A DNA stretch of 48,847 nucleotides from Firmicutes bacterium HGW-Firmicutes-21 (GTDB lineage: Bacteria; Bacillota; Clostridia; Oscillospirales; CAG-382). Position 1 is the stretch's first letter; each line of letters starts with the position of its first letter. The notes beneath the pieces are model-generated. The model was given only the letters and a program-made list of their open reading frames with translations, was not told where the DNA came from and did not search any database. The position numbers and the translations under genes are program-made. The stretch covers positions 1 through 48,847 of the forward strand of contig PGZT01000003.1 of the NCBI GenBank assembly GCA_002841455.1, given 5' to 3'. Positions 33,633 through 43,976 of this stretch are shown here, piece after piece.

Positions 33633-34469
33633 ATGAAGCTAAAATATCTTGGAACAGCGGCTGCGGAGGGCTGGCCCGCTGTGTTTTGCAAATGCGACCA
33701 CTGCGAGAGAGCAAAGCAAGCAGGGGGACGCAATATCCGTACACGCTCACAGACTCTGATTAATAACGACCTTTTAATCGATTTCCCATCAGACACGAAT
33801 TATCATATGTTGAAATATGGCCTTGATCTGTCGGCGATAAAGTATTTACTTGTCACCCATTCGCATCTTGACCACTTTGCGCCCATAGATTTATTTTTTC
33901 GTTCAAAGAGCTATTATGCACATAATCTGTCGGAGGAAAAAATGTATATATACTCCAACGAAGCGGTGCTCGAGCAATACAATAAATTAATCTCGGATTA
34001 TCCCGTAGAACCCACGGATCAAAACATTATTTCAGCATTTTTACCTTTATATACACCCACTAAGCTCGGGGACTATACCGTTACCGCTCTCAGAGCCAAC
34101 CATGCGCCGGAGCAAACCGCATACATATATCTCATTGATGACGGTAAGCGCACTCTGCTCTATCTTCACGACACTGGCAGACTTTACGACGAGGTGTATG
34201 ATTATCTTATAAATAATGATATTAAAGCAGACCTTGTCAGCTTTGACTGCACCTATGTATTGAATAAGAGCGGCGGCGGACACCTCGGACTTGATTCCTG
34301 CTGTGTCGAGAGAGATAAGCTGCTTGAAAAGGGCATTGCCGGTAAAAATACCCGTATGATAATAAACCACTTCTCACACAACGGCAGAGCTATTCACGAT
34401 GAGCTTGTGCCCATTGCCAAGGAATTAGGTTTTGAGACCTCATATGACGGAATGGAAGCCGAGTTTTAA
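33633..34469 (+). CDS. Metallo-beta-lactamase-fold hydrolase (PhnP-like)
   Basis: This 278-residue cytoplasmic hydrolase carries the metal motif THSHLDHF (HxHxDH) near 76-83, HAPEQ near 151, LHDTGR near 175 with the bridging aspartate, and NHFSHNG near 248. An N-terminal cysteine cluster, CKCDHCERA near 20-28, is like the zinc site in PhnP and related phosphodiesterases that cleave cyclic ribose phosphates. No phosphonate genes are nearby, so the substrate is open. AGGAAGG precedes the ATG. It appears monocistronic, with its own terminator. Confidence 0.9.
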   Translation: MKLKYLGTAAAEGWPAVFCKCDHCERAKQAGGRNIRTRSQTLINNDLLIDFPSDTNYHMLKYGLDLSAIKYLLVTHSHLDHFAPIDLFFRSKSYYAHNLSEEKMYIYSNEAVLEQYNKLISDYPVEPTDQNIISAFLPLYTPTKLGDYTVTALRANHAPEQTAYIYLIDDGKRTLLYLHDTGRLYDEVYDYLINNDIKADLVSFDCTYVLNKSGGGHLGLDSCCVERDKLLEKGIAGKNTRMIINHFSHNGRAIHDELVPIAKELGFETSYDGMEAEF

Positions 34470-34478
34470 CAAATTAAT

Positions 34479-34511
34479 GGCTGCGGAGGATATTTTCCGC
34501 AGCCTTATTTT
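34479..34511 (+). terminator. Terminator of the MBL-fold hydrolase gene
   Basis: A perfect 9-bp stem (34479-34487 with 34496-34504) and an eight-base loop are followed by TTATTTTTT. It lies between two convergent genes. Confidence 0.9.
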
Positions 34512-36455
34512 TTATATTTTCAACGCCGTCCTTGCGCCCTCGTATATGGCTTCGACCGCCGAACGGGCTTCCTTGGCGTCGCCTATTATATATACCTCGG
34601 GTGCCAAATCCTCCGCATCCCTGAACGGATTGTATGCGTCCGCTCCGAGTGCGAGAATTATCGAATCATATCTGTTTAGGGTGACGGTTTTCCCTTTTCT
34701 GTCGCAAATAACGCCATCCTCGGTAAACTCCAATATTTTGGTATCGGTGAGTATCTCCACCCCTTCCTTTTTGAAGCGTTGGTAGAGGCTGTCCCTTACC
34801 GTCATAAACAAATCCAAGCCTATGAACGAGGTCATCTCCGCAACCGTTACCCTGTCGCAGTAATCGGTGCAATACTCGGCTGTTTCGACTCCGACAACAC
34901 CTCCTCCGACAACCAAAACGCTTCCGGACACAGGCTCGCCTAAAAGAACCTCGTTAGCGAACTTTATCCTCGGTCCGTCTATTCCTGTTATATTCGGCTT
35001 CTTCTGTGTTGCTCCCGTTGCAATGATAAGGACATCGGGCTGCATATTCCGAACAAACTTCTCGTCAACCTCTTTTTCAAAAACCATCTCCACGCCGTAT
35101 TTCTCACACATATATAGATAATGTCGTATGGCACGGGTAAGCTCCTGCTTATACGGAGGATATGCGCCTATCAGGAACTGACCTCCCGCTCTCGACATAG
35201 GATTTCTGTCATATAAAGCTACCTTATGCCCCCTTCTGGCGGATAACCAAGCCGCTTCCAATCCTGCCGGACCTGCTCCGACCACCATTACCCTCTTTTT
35301 CGTTTTTGCGGGTATTATGTCAACTTCACGGCGGGCGTTGCTCATTGGGTTAAGCATACAGGATATACCCATATCACCCTCCATCAGTTCACCCGGGTCG
35401 TTGAAGCTCATACACCGCTGCGTACAGCTTATACAGGGTATAATATCCATCAGCTGACCGGAGAACATTTTGTTTGGGAACTCCGCATCGGCAATCGACT
35501 GACGGCCTGTCGAGACGAAATCCGTGTCCCCCCGAGAGACGGCCATATCGATAACATGAGGGTCGGTAAACCGTCCGACCGCAATTACGGGTACATTCAG
35601 AGCCTGTTTTATCGTTCTTGTCGCTTCAAGGTTCCATGCATACTGATAATCGGGCGGCGGCACTATAATATCCCAGCAGCCGTAGGTTCCTGCCGAGAGA
35701 TGCAACGCATCCGCACCATATTCCTCTATCAGACATGCCTGTATAACGGCTTCGTTCTCCTCCACTCCTCCTATGCGGTGCTCGTTTGTGCTAATTCTCA
35801 CAATTACGGGGTAATCCTCTCCGCACCGGAATTTTATTCCCTCAATAATAAGCTTCAGAAAATAGGTTCTGTCATAGATACTGCCGCCGAACTCATCTAT
35901 GCGTTTGTTTGAACGGGGGCTCAGGAACTGTGCCGCCATATATCCGTGTGCGGCATGAATCTCCACCCCGTCATACCCCGCTTCCTTCGCCCGCACAGCG
36001 GAATCTATATAAGCCTCTATAAGGTCATATACCTCCTCGGTTGTAAGCTCATGCGGAGTCTCTCTGTTCACGGGACACGGTACTGACGACGGTGCGACAG
36101 GTTGTCCTCCCGCTAACGCCGTCACGGTTTCCCGTCCGGCATGGTGCAGCTGTATAATCGCTCTGCTTCCGTTGTTTTTAATGCCGTCCGCAAGCGCCTT
36201 TAACCCCGGAATGTTTTCGTCCCTGGAAATATCTATCTGGCAGGGCATTCCAACTCCACGCCTGTCAACTGCGGCGATTTCAACGATTATCATCCCGTAA
36301 CCGCCCTTTGCCCTCGCAGCGTAGTAGTCGACGGCTAATTCATCTACAGAGCCGTCCGATCTTGCCATTCCCGAATCCATGGCGGGAACGATTAAACGGT
36401 TTTTCACAAACATGTTTCCTATATACATAGGTGTAAAGGTCGCTTCAAAATTCAT
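34512..36455 (-). CDS. NADH:flavin oxidoreductase / enoate-reductase-type flavoprotein
   Basis: The 647-residue product belongs to the 2,4-dienoyl-CoA reductase/enoate reductase/BaiCD group: an FMN barrel (about 1-340), a 4Fe-4S cluster (CISCTQRC near 342 and a further Cys in GISCMLNP near 369), and a two-nucleotide-binding module (GAGPAGLEAAW near 390 for FAD, GGGVVGVETAEY near 530 for NAD(P)H). Such enzymes reduce activated C=C bonds in unsaturated acids, steroids or aromatics; the substrate is not predictable. ATG 36455 is chosen because AAGGGGAAG lies four bases upstream and the protein then starts like its family. A longer frame adds seven residues. It is monocistronic. Confidence 0.93.
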   Translation of the reverse strand: MNFEATFTPMYIGNMFVKNRLIVPAMDSGMARSDGSVDELAVDYYAARAKGGYGMIIVEIAAVDRRGVGMPCQIDISRDENIPGLKALADGIKNNGSRAIIQLHHAGRETVTALAGGQPVAPSSVPCPVNRETPHELTTEEVYDLIEAYIDSAVRAKEAGYDGVEIHAAHGYMAAQFLSPRSNKRIDEFGGSIYDRTYFLKLIIEGIKFRCGEDYPVIVRISTNEHRIGGVEENEAVIQACLIEEYGADALHLSAGTYGCWDIIVPPPDYQYAWNLEATRTIKQALNVPVIAVGRFTDPHVIDMAVSRGDTDFVSTGRQSIADAEFPNKMFSGQLMDIIPCISCTQRCMSFNDPGELMEGDMGISCMLNPMSNARREVDIIPAKTKKRVMVVGAGPAGLEAAWLSARRGHKVALYDRNPMSRAGGQFLIGAYPPYKQELTRAIRHYLYMCEKYGVEMVFEKEVDEKFVRNMQPDVLIIATGATQKKPNITGIDGPRIKFANEVLLGEPVSGSVLVVGGGVVGVETAEYCTDYCDRVTVAEMTSFIGLDLFMTVRDSLYQRFKKEGVEILTDTKILEFTEDGVICDRKGKTVTLNRYDSIILALGADAYNPFRDAEDLAPEVYIIGDAKEARSAVEAIYEGARTALKI

Positions 36456-36552
36456 ATACTTCCCCTTGATCAGCATTTATTTTATACTGTTAATTATTCG
36501 CTTTACAGAGCTTTTTTATGCACATATCAGGTATATGGCTCAATTCTGTCTT

Positions 36553-37146
36553 TTATCCGGAGAAGTAAAAGCCCGTATATGGATACAGCCCTTTATCCAT
36601 TGAAATTTTGGAGATACACCAGAACCCGTCCTCGTTTTGCACAACGGTGAGCATTGCCTTGTATTCGTCTGCCGCACCTGAGGATGTGGCGGTTTTGATT
36701 AATATAAGTATGATAACCTTATTATCATCGTTGGTTCTTGCCGTATTTACTATTTCATAGCCGTCAACTGATGGGCTTGACGCCCCCACAACCCAATCAG
36801 GAGCGGTTACATTTAGATTGAGTAGGTATTCCTCGGTAAGCTCATTGCTCATTACTGACAATTGCATAGCCGCGTTCCGTTGTACAAGACCTTCCCCCCA
36901 CACCTCCGCCGCACCTTGGGAAGAGCATACACCTATCTGCTTAACTGCGTTAAGGAGCAGGTCGCACCTTGTTTGGTATATATTTTCTTCGTCGAGATTA
37001 TCGTTGTTTTTATTTTTCCCCGCAAAAAACAGACCTGTCAAGGTTAGTACAATAATATGTAACAGAATTAAAAAAACCACAGCAAGAGTTAATCTCTTTT
37101 TATGCTCTGTTAGAGTGCTTTTTAAGCGTTCGAGGATGTTTTTCAT
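36553..37146 (-). CDS. Membrane-anchored protein of unknown function
   Basis: This 197-residue protein has a basic N-terminus, one membrane helix at about 19-43 and an extracytoplasmic domain of about 150 residues. The helix-strand pattern ending in YKAMLTVVQNEDGFWCISKI is reminiscent of NTF2/SnoaL-like small alpha-beta folds, where such a hairpin closes the cone; this is a guess from pattern, not a family match. AGGAG lies upstream of ATG. It stands alone between the flavoprotein and zinc-ribbon genes, and nothing around it indicates a role. Confidence 0.75.
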   Translation of the reverse strand: MKNILERLKSTLTEHKKRLTLAVVFLILLHIIVLTLTGLFFAGKNKNNDNLDEENIYQTRCDLLLNAVKQIGVCSSQGAAEVWGEGLVQRNAAMQLSVMSNELTEEYLLNLNVTAPDWVVGASSPSVDGYEIVNTARTNDDNKVIILILIKTATSSGAADEYKAMLTVVQNEDGFWCISKISMDKGLYPYTGFYFSG

Positions 37147-37231
37147 TGTGTTTTTCTCCTGTTTTAGTTTGTTGGAATTATATTAGCCGTTATATTATAT
37201 TAGCGGATGATGATTTTAAGGATGCTTTATA

Positions 37232-37264
37232 AAAAACAACCTCGGGAATCTAGAACCGAGGTTG
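37232..37264 (-). terminator. Terminator of the zinc-ribbon gene
   Basis: A 9-bp stem CAACCTCGG/CCGAGGTTG (37237-37245 with 37256-37264) and a ten-base loop are followed on the minus strand by U-rich sequence. It lies 24 bp after the zinc-ribbon stop. Confidence 0.8.
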
Positions 37265-37288
37265 TAAAATATAGTATTTGGGAATATA

Positions 37289-37474
37289 TTACAGGTTATT
37301 GCCATTTCTGCTCTCGCAAATCGGGCATATCTCACGCCCCTCCGGAACAATTGCCCCGCAGCAGACGCAATGCTCTGCGTTGTCTGTTCTTGCTTTGATT
37401 ATAATTTTATTCTCCGCTCCGCTTTGCCCGGCTTGGTTATTGTTGTTTTTCCTTTCATCGCTTGACAAATACAT
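37289..37474 (-). CDS. Small zinc-ribbon protein
   Basis: This is a 61-residue protein. The C-terminal half holds CVCCGAIVPEGREICPIC, two CxxC knuckles that form a typical zinc ribbon; the N-terminal half is polar and probably disordered (NNNNQAGQSG). Small proteins of this shape are common in Clostridia and in phages, without assigned function. A strong GGGAGG lies eight bases before ATG and the gene has its own terminator, which argues that it is real despite its size. Confidence 0.75.
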   Translation of the reverse strand: MYLSSDERKNNNNQAGQSGAENKIIIKARTDNAEHCVCCGAIVPEGREICPICESRNGNNL

Positions 37475-37607
37475 TTATAATTCCTCCCGTCAATAAAAAA
37501 GCTCGTAATTTCCCTCTTTGCTCTTTGTCATAATACTGTATAGTTGTCCGTACATATCATTTATATGCTGTTATTAAAAGATTAATTACTATTTTAATCA
37601 GTTAAAT

Positions 37608-37645
37608 AAAAAATTCAGCTCCCCCGTAAAATCAGAGAGAGCTGA
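37608..37645 (-). terminator. Terminator of the pth-mfd-prsA-tyrS operon
   Basis: On the minus strand TCAGCTC (37645-37639) pairs with GAGCTGA (37621-37615) and is followed by six U. It lies about 50 bp past the tyrS stop codon. Confidence 0.75.
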
Positions 37646-37695
37646 GAAAATTGTGTTTTTTCTGTGTTTTTTACAAATTGCTGTCACAGAGCCTT

Positions 37696-38865
37696 TTAAT
37701 CGATATTGAACCTTGCGAATTTATTCTTGCCCTTGCTTATTATATAGCTGCCTGTTTTGTCGATAACGGTGTTTACATCGGAAATCTGAACACCGTCAAT
37801 CTTTATTCCGCCGCCCTGTATCAGCCGCCTTGCCTCGCTCATAGAAGGTGCAAGCCCCGCCGTTACAAGCATTTCGGCTATTCGAGTGCCTGCGGAAGAG
37901 GTAAACTCCTCGATGTTATCGGGTACACCGCCCTTAGCCACGCTTTTATACCGCTCAACAGCGGGTGCTACGGCACTCTCACCGTGATACATCCTGACAA
38001 TGGTCTCGGCGTACAGAAAATGCGCCGCTCTTATATCCCTGTCAATCAGCTCCTTATATTCGCTCTCCTTTAAATCGGTTGTCAGGTTGAAATAATCCAG
38101 CATCAGATTATCCGGAACCTTCATGCATTTCTCATACATAAGCTCCGCAGGCTCGTCGATACCGATATAGTTGTCAAGTGATTTGCTCATCTTCTCTACG
38201 CCGTCAAGACCCGGCAGCAGCGGAAATGTAATAACCTCCTGCGATTCCTGTCCGTAATCCTTCTGCAGCTCTCTGCCCACCAAAAGGTTGAATGTCTGGT
38301 CTGTGCCGCCAACCTCTATGTCGGCGCTCAACGCAACAGAATCATATCCCTGCATAAGCGGATAAAACAGCTCGTGTAGGCCTATCGGCTGGTAATCATT
38401 ATATCTTTTTTGAAAGTCGTCCCTCTCTAAAATTCGGGCAACGGTATATTTACCGGCAAGGGATAAAACATCCGCAAAGCTCATCTTCCCAAGCCATTCG
38501 GAGTTGTATGTTATTGTTGTTTTTTCCTTGTCGAGTATCTTTGTTACCTGCTCGTAATAGCTCTCTCCGTTTTTTCTTACCTGTTCAAAGCTCAGCGGGA
38601 CACGGGTCTTGCTCTTACCCGAGGGGTCGCCTATCATACCCGTAAAATCACCGATTACAAATATAATCTCGTGCCCAAGCTCCTGAAACATTTTTAGCTT
38701 CCGCAGCACCACCGAATGCCCAAGATGCAAATCGGGTCTGCTCGGGTCGGCGCCCATCTTTATTTTTAGCTTTTTTCCGCTCTCAAGCCTTACCCTCAAG
38801 CCCTCCTCGGAGTAAACCGAGACGGAATCTCTCAGTATATTGTCAAATACTTCTTTATTTGTCAT
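37696..38865 (-). CDS. tyrS: Tyrosyl-tRNA synthetase
   Basis: This class I aminoacyl-tRNA synthetase charges tRNA-Tyr. The 389 residues include the HIGH-type motif HLGH near 47-50, [14 protein letters not shown] near 72-85 and the KMSKS motif (EKMSKSLDN near 226). A C-terminal S4 RNA-binding domain spans about 325-385 ([20 protein letters not shown]). It is slightly shorter than Bacillus TyrS and closer to the TyrZ-type branch. It is the last gene of the pth-mfd-prsA operon, 23 bp after prsA. There is no room for a T-box leader, so expression follows the upstream genes. Confidence 0.96.
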   Translation of the reverse strand: MTNKEVFDNILRDSVSVYSEEGLRVRLESGKKLKIKMGADPSRPDLHLGHSVVLRKLKMFQELGHEIIFVIGDFTGMIGDPSGKSKTRVPLSFEQVRKNGESYYEQVTKILDKEKTTITYNSEWLGKMSFADVLSLAGKYTVARILERDDFQKRYNDYQPIGLHELFYPLMQGYDSVALSADIEVGGTDQTFNLLVGRELQKDYGQESQEVITFPLLPGLDGVEKMSKSLDNYIGIDEPAELMYEKCMKVPDNLMLDYFNLTTDLKESEYKELIDRDIRAAHFLYAETIVRMYHGESAVAPAVERYKSVAKGGVPDNIEEFTSSAGTRIAEMLVTAGLAPSMSEARRLIQGGGIKIDGVQISDVNTVIDKTGSYIISKGKNKFARFNID

Positions 38866-38888
38866 ATTTATTAATTATAACTCCTATT

Positions 38889-40325
38889 TTAATAATAATA
38901 CGGGAAGGAAACCGTTGTTATTATATCGAATTTATCAAATTCTTCCTGATTTACAACAATAGAGTCGAAAAAGGTCTCGATATAAATGTAGAAAGCCTCA
39001 TTTATCAGTTTATCCTCGACTTCTTTATAATTATTGTTTACATCAACATCGGTCAGCTCTGTTCTTCTGATGATATAATAACCGGATTCCACGCCCTGAT
39101 AAACAATTTTATGAAGAACAATCTCCCCGATTTCCATTTCGGTAATCAAGTCCTCAAGCTCGTCTCCATTCATTTCACCATCGGTAAAAACCGCATCTGG
39201 GAAGAAATAATATTCGGCGTCATCCTCGCTCTTAACGAACTCCGCCTTGCCAGAGAGCAATTTTTGGTACATAGCCTCTGCGACTGCGGTCATGCGGTCC
39301 TTGCTTATTGCTTTATTAACCTCCGCAAGCTTTCCCTCAAAATCCTTGTCGTCAATTTCGAGCTTGTTGATTATATGAAAACCAAATTCTGTTTCGACAA
39401 GCCTTATATCGCCGACCGCCATTTCAAAGGATGCCTCCTCGAATTCATCCACCATTGCGCCATAGGTGAATACATATTCGGTGCCGGAATCCTCGTTATC
39501 CGCTTTCTTATCCTCGAACGAAGCCTCGCCGGCGATTATAGCATTATATGCCTCTGTAGCCTTCTGCTTTGCAAGTGCGACTTCCTCATCCGATAATGCG
39601 TTTCCGCTTCTGTCAACTGTCGAATATAATATATGCTGTACCTTCACATACTTCTCGTCAAAATACTCGCGTGCTTCCTCCTCGGTTATTTCCTTATCCA
39701 TTTTGAATTGATTGCTGCTGTCAAAGAAGCTGTAAAACATAACATCAACTTTATAATAATTCTCGAGGAAGGATGCCTTGACCTTGCTCTCGGGTATCTT
39801 CATATCACCCTTTTCGCCGTACCAATAATCCTTTAATAACTTTATACGCTCATAGCTCTCATAATAATGACGCAGCTCCTTAATTGTGATGCCGTATTTA
39901 GCCAATTCAATAGAGAGCAGATCCTCGCCGCCGAAGTCATTGATTATGTCTTCCATCAGTTTATCTAAATCCTTTATAACCGTTTCGTCGATAATCTCCA
40001 ATTTATAAAGATTGCAGAAATAGTCGGTTATAATTATAAGCTTGCAAAACTCCAGAGCACCGTTTTCGGCAACCTCAGAATAAGGCTTGCCGTCGCTCAT
40101 TGTTTGCCAAAAGGTTAAATCCGAGGAGACATCTTTACCTGTATAGTCATAATAGCTGTCTACTATCTGTCCCTTTCTCTCGGCGAGCGCAAAGGCATAT
40201 TGAGCCGATGAAAAGGTCATCCCCTCATATGATAACAAAACCGGCTGTGCCTTGGCACATGCCGAAAAAGTGAGTAATAAAACCGCCGATATTATCAGGC
40301 AGAGCATCTTAGACATTTTTCTCAT
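38889..40325 (-). CDS. PrsA-like peptidyl-prolyl isomerase lipoprotein
   Basis: This 478-residue exported foldase carries a lipoprotein signal (MRKMSKMLCL to LLTFSAC, lipid-attachment Cys near 21). A SurA-like helical region follows, then a parvulin (PPIC) domain (about 222-320, VKVQHILYS to FGFHIINKL) and a C-terminal extension rich in aspartate and glutamate. ATG 40325 is chosen because it puts the signal peptide at the N-terminus. The open frame extends 47 codons upstream without signal-like sequence, and another ATG lies at 40337. It is 154 bp after mfd by this start and is probably co-transcribed. It would assist folding of secreted proteins outside the membrane. Confidence 0.9.
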   Translation of the reverse strand: MRKMSKMLCLIISAVLLLTFSACAKAQPVLLSYEGMTFSSAQYAFALAERKGQIVDSYYDYTGKDVSSDLTFWQTMSDGKPYSEVAENGALEFCKLIIITDYFCNLYKLEIIDETVIKDLDKLMEDIINDFGGEDLLSIELAKYGITIKELRHYYESYERIKLLKDYWYGEKGDMKIPESKVKASFLENYYKVDVMFYSFFDSSNQFKMDKEITEEEAREYFDEKYVKVQHILYSTVDRSGNALSDEEVALAKQKATEAYNAIIAGEASFEDKKADNEDSGTEYVFTYGAMVDEFEEASFEMAVGDIRLVETEFGFHIINKLEIDDKDFEGKLAEVNKAISKDRMTAVAEAMYQKLLSGKAEFVKSEDDAEYYFFPDAVFTDGEMNGDELEDLITEMEIGEIVLHKIVYQGVESGYYIIRRTELTDVDVNNNYKEVEDKLINEAFYIYIETFFDSIVVNQEEFDKFDIITTVSFPYYY

Positions 40326-40479
40326 TAAATAATCCATTCTCCGGCGAGGTAAACTTGTATATATTTTACCGTCTGTCGCCGGACAAACGGTTATTCCGTC
40401 AGTAAATTTAAATTCAGCCAAAAAGACAAAAAGACTTATCTTTTGTTGATTATATAATATTCCCAACTGTTTGTCTATA

Positions 40480-43400
40480 CTATTTTTGTGATAATTTTGT
40501 GTAAATATTTAATATTCTCTTTATAATGTCAAGATTATTGTCGCCGCCTCGCAGTCTGCAGGCAATGTGCGGTTTAGCTCCCGCAGACAACATTATTGTA
40601 CCTTTTAGATCGTTTTCCGCCGCAATTGCAGATGCCGCATTTAAGTTAAGCGTACGATTGTAAAGTGAAATAATGTTTCCCTTCTGCTCGACCGAGGAAA
40701 ATCCCAAGATACTTGCGGCGTTGCGTATCAACGAAATGTTTATTAAGTTCCCGACGGATACGGGCAGGTCGCCGAATCTGTCTGTCAGCTCGTCCAAAAG
40801 GTCGTCTCTGTCCTCGTCATTCTCGATATTGGCAATCTTTCTGTAAACATCAATCCGCAGCTTCGGCGAGAATATATATTTCTCGGGTATAAATGCGTCG
40901 ACCGCAATATCGACCGTGCAGTCGTTCTTTGCCTTTGGCGGTATTCCTCTTTGCTCGTTTACTGCTTCCTCAAGGATTTTTATATAGAGGTCGTAGCCGA
41001 TAGCCTCCATATGCCCGCTTTGCTCCGCACCGAGGATGTTGCCCGCACCTCTCAACTCCAGGTCACGCATGGCGATTTTAAAGCCAGAACCGAATTCGGT
41101 AAATTCCCTTATCGCTTCCAACCGTTTTGCCGCTATTTCGCTTATTAACGAGCCGCTCCGATAGGTTAGATAAGCATATCCCTTGCGTGTGGAACGCCCG
41201 ACCCTGCCCCTTATCTGATGCAGCTGAGACAAGCCCATACGGTTTGCTTCCTCTATTACCAGCGTATTGGCGTTGGGGACATTCACTCCCGTTTCTATTA
41301 TGGTTGTGCATACAAGAATATCTATTTTCCCGTCAATCATTGCCGCCCAGACATCCGATAACTGTTCCTTTTCCATCTTTCCGTGAGCGACGGCGATATT
41401 TGCCTCATCAAAAACCTCGGCAAGCTTTGCCGCTTTCGTGTATATGGAATCCACAAAGTTGTGAAGGTAAAAAACCTGACCTCCCCTGCGCAGTTCCTTT
41501 CTGACGGCTTCATTTATAATTTCATTGTCATGCTCAAGAACATAGGTCTGTACCGGCACCCTGTCAGCGGGAGCCTCCTCCAGCACCGACATATCACGAA
41601 TACCCGACAACGCCATATTGAGCGTCCTCGGTATCGGGGTTGCCGTCAGTGTCAACACATGAATATTGCTTGCAAGCTGCTTGAGCCGTTCCTTATGGGT
41701 AACACCGAACCGCTGTTCCTCGTCTACGATCAAGAGCCCCAGATCGTCAAACTCTATATCCTTTTGCAGGAGCCTGTGTGTCCCCACGACAATGTCAATA
41801 TTACCTCTTTTGCAATCCTTTATTATCTGTGCTTGTTCCTTTTTACTGACAAAACGGGAGAGCATCGCAATGGATACGGGGTACCCTCTGAAGCGTGCCT
41901 GAAGTGTCTGATAATGCTGCCAGGCAAGAATGGTCGTGGGTACGAGTATCGCAGCCTGCTTTCCGCCGAACACGCATTTAAAGGCAGCTCTAAGCGCAAC
42001 CTCGGTCTTTCCGAACCCTACATCGCCGCACAAGAGCCTGTCCATAGGTACTGGGTGCTGCATATCCTGCTTTATTTCATTTGATGCGGTAATCTGTCCG
42101 TCCGTCTCGGTGTACTCGAACAGAGCCTCAAATTCATCCTGCATTTCATCGTCCGGACCAAAGGCATAGCCCTGTCTCCGCTGTCGTTCCGCATAAAGCT
42201 TTATTAATTCCTTGGCTATATCCGCCGCTGCCGACTTTGCTCTCGCTTTTGCTCTCTTCCACTCCGCCGAGCCCATTTTTGAGAGCTTTACGGTGTCCTT
42301 GCCGCCTATAAATTTACTGACCATATCGAGCTGATTGCACGGAACATATAATATTCCGTTATCGGCGTAAACAATCTTTATATAATCCTTGGAAACACCC
42401 TCGCTTACAAGGTTCTGAATCCCCATAAACTTTCCGATGCCGTGGTTTGTATGCACCACGAGGTCCCCGAGTGCAAGGTCGGCATAAGATGCGATTTTTT
42501 CGCCTTTTTTTATTTTAAGACTCTTACCCGAGCCCAGCTTAGATACGCTGCCGTTCTCCCGTACCGAATCCGCATCGGTGAGCAGAGCAAAGCCGGCTCT
42601 TATAAGCTCGAACCCGGCTATCGGATTCGCCGACTGAAGGACTCCGACGGCAACCGTTCCCGCATACAACGCTCCCGAAAAAAAGTGTGCCGATATTTCC
42701 TTCCCCTCAAGGTTCTCGACCAAATTCCGTGCGGCTCGCTCGTTCCCTGTCAATATCAGTATTTTAAGATGTGATTTTATATAGTTATACAGATCGTCAT
42801 ATAAGAGCTCAAGATTTCGGCTGAAGGAGGTAACGCTCTTTGCGACAATGTTATATTGAGCTTTATAATCGAACAGCTTTCCGGCCGCCATAAAAAGGTC
42901 AACCGCAATAACCCTCCGACCCAATTTCTCAAATAAATACTCGCCCACTAACGCAATATCCGCTGTTTTATATGAGCAGCTGCCTGCGGAAACCAAGGAA
43001 TCTATATTCTGCCCGAGTGTGAAATCAAAGCCCTTTTTACGCTCCCTTACTCGTCCGCTCTCGATAACGAAAGCGATGTAATCACCCATATAATCAAGCA
43101 GACATTCCTTGTCCGTATAAACAAGAGAAAAAAACCTGTCGGCAAAGGCAATACGCTCTCCGCTTTCAGCCGCTTCAAGCTCTCTTTTTAAGCTGTCCCG
43201 CTGCTTATCCGTTCCCTTGAAAACACTTATAAGCCTTTGCAATTCGTTTTTTATTCGTTCTCTTGAATTCTCGTCGATTGCAAGCTCACTTGTGGGAATA
43301 ACCGTCAGTTCGGTGACATTTTCGTTTCGCCGTTGAGTTATGATATCAAAGAAGCCGATGAGGTCAACCTCATCCCCAAAGAAATCCACTCTGAACGGTT

Positions 43401-43962
43401 CCTTGTATTGAGGAGAAAAAACATCCAGAATACCGCCCCGCAGAGCAAACTGCCCCGCTCCCTCAACCACCTCGGTGCGGGAATAACCCATCCGCAGCAG
43501 TCGCTCGCACACCTCGGAAACAGGGATGCTCTTACCTCTCGCAAGAGTGAAAACGCTCTCCCGCAGTATTCTCCTCGGCATTGTATATTGCGATAGCGCA
43601 TCAGGAAGCGTGATAATAATATCATATTCGCCGCTGTCAATGCTTTGCAGCACCGTAAGCCGCTCATGCTCCCATTCCTTTGAATAGCTCTTTATATTAT
43701 CAAATACAAAATCCCTTGACGGATACACAAAAACCCGTTCAAAGAACAGTTCAAAATCGCTTTTGAGACGATACGCCTCTTTTTCGTCCGAAACAAGCAC
43801 AAGCCCCTTTGAATGCGTGTCCTTGAGCAGTGCCGAAATTAAAAATGGGCGTGCGGAATCGCATATACCGTTAACCATACAGGGTATATTGTTCTCCCTA
43901 ACACCCTCAACGAGCGCCTTGTATTCACTGTCCGAACCGAATTGGGATAAAATCACTTCCAT
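40480..43962 (-). CDS. mfd: Transcription-repair coupling factor
   Basis: Mfd displaces RNA polymerase stalled at DNA lesions and recruits UvrA. The full length of 1160 residues is present: a UvrB-like N-terminal part (about 1-450), the RNA-polymerase-interacting CarD-like domain (about 490-560, DLVVHTNHGIGKFMGIQ), an SF2 translocase with Walker A GDVGFGKTEVALR near 645 and DEEQ box VDEEQRFGV near 745, RecG-like helicase segments (RIRGRVGRS near 930) and the C-terminal TRCF domain. It lies 14 bp after pth, the usual pth-mfd order in Firmicutes. The ribosome binding site is weak, which suggests coupling to pth translation. Confidence 0.97.
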   Translation of the reverse strand: MEVILSQFGSDSEYKALVEGVRENNIPCMVNGICDSARPFLISALLKDTHSKGLVLVSDEKEAYRLKSDFELFFERVFVYPSRDFVFDNIKSYSKEWEHERLTVLQSIDSGEYDIIITLPDALSQYTMPRRILRESVFTLARGKSIPVSEVCERLLRMGYSRTEVVEGAGQFALRGGILDVFSPQYKEPFRVDFFGDEVDLIGFFDIITQRRNENVTELTVIPTSELAIDENSRERIKNELQRLISVFKGTDKQRDSLKRELEAAESGERIAFADRFFSLVYTDKECLLDYMGDYIAFVIESGRVRERKKGFDFTLGQNIDSLVSAGSCSYKTADIALVGEYLFEKLGRRVIAVDLFMAAGKLFDYKAQYNIVAKSVTSFSRNLELLYDDLYNYIKSHLKILILTGNERAARNLVENLEGKEISAHFFSGALYAGTVAVGVLQSANPIAGFELIRAGFALLTDADSVRENGSVSKLGSGKSLKIKKGEKIASYADLALGDLVVHTNHGIGKFMGIQNLVSEGVSKDYIKIVYADNGILYVPCNQLDMVSKFIGGKDTVKLSKMGSAEWKRAKARAKSAAADIAKELIKLYAERQRRQGYAFGPDDEMQDEFEALFEYTETDGQITASNEIKQDMQHPVPMDRLLCGDVGFGKTEVALRAAFKCVFGGKQAAILVPTTILAWQHYQTLQARFRGYPVSIAMLSRFVSKKEQAQIIKDCKRGNIDIVVGTHRLLQKDIEFDDLGLLIVDEEQRFGVTHKERLKQLASNIHVLTLTATPIPRTLNMALSGIRDMSVLEEAPADRVPVQTYVLEHDNEIINEAVRKELRRGGQVFYLHNFVDSIYTKAAKLAEVFDEANIAVAHGKMEKEQLSDVWAAMIDGKIDILVCTTIIETGVNVPNANTLVIEEANRMGLSQLHQIRGRVGRSTRKGYAYLTYRSGSLISEIAAKRLEAIREFTEFGSGFKIAMRDLELRGAGNILGAEQSGHMEAIGYDLYIKILEEAVNEQRGIPPKAKNDCTVDIAVDAFIPEKYIFSPKLRIDVYRKIANIENDEDRDDLLDELTDRFGDLPVSVGNLINISLIRNAASILGFSSVEQKGNIISLYNRTLNLNAASAIAAENDLKGTIMLSAGAKPHIACRLRGGDNNLDIIKRILNIYTKLSQK

Positions 43963-43976
43963 TAAAATTCCGCTCT

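Noticed and set aside
38866-38888. T-box leader for tyrS
   Set aside because: Only 23 bp separate tyrS from prsA.
38859-39596. 245-codon plus-strand open frame
   Set aside because: It lies antisense to the prsA-like and tyrS genes, has no ribosome binding site and no domain, and is a shadow of the real frame.
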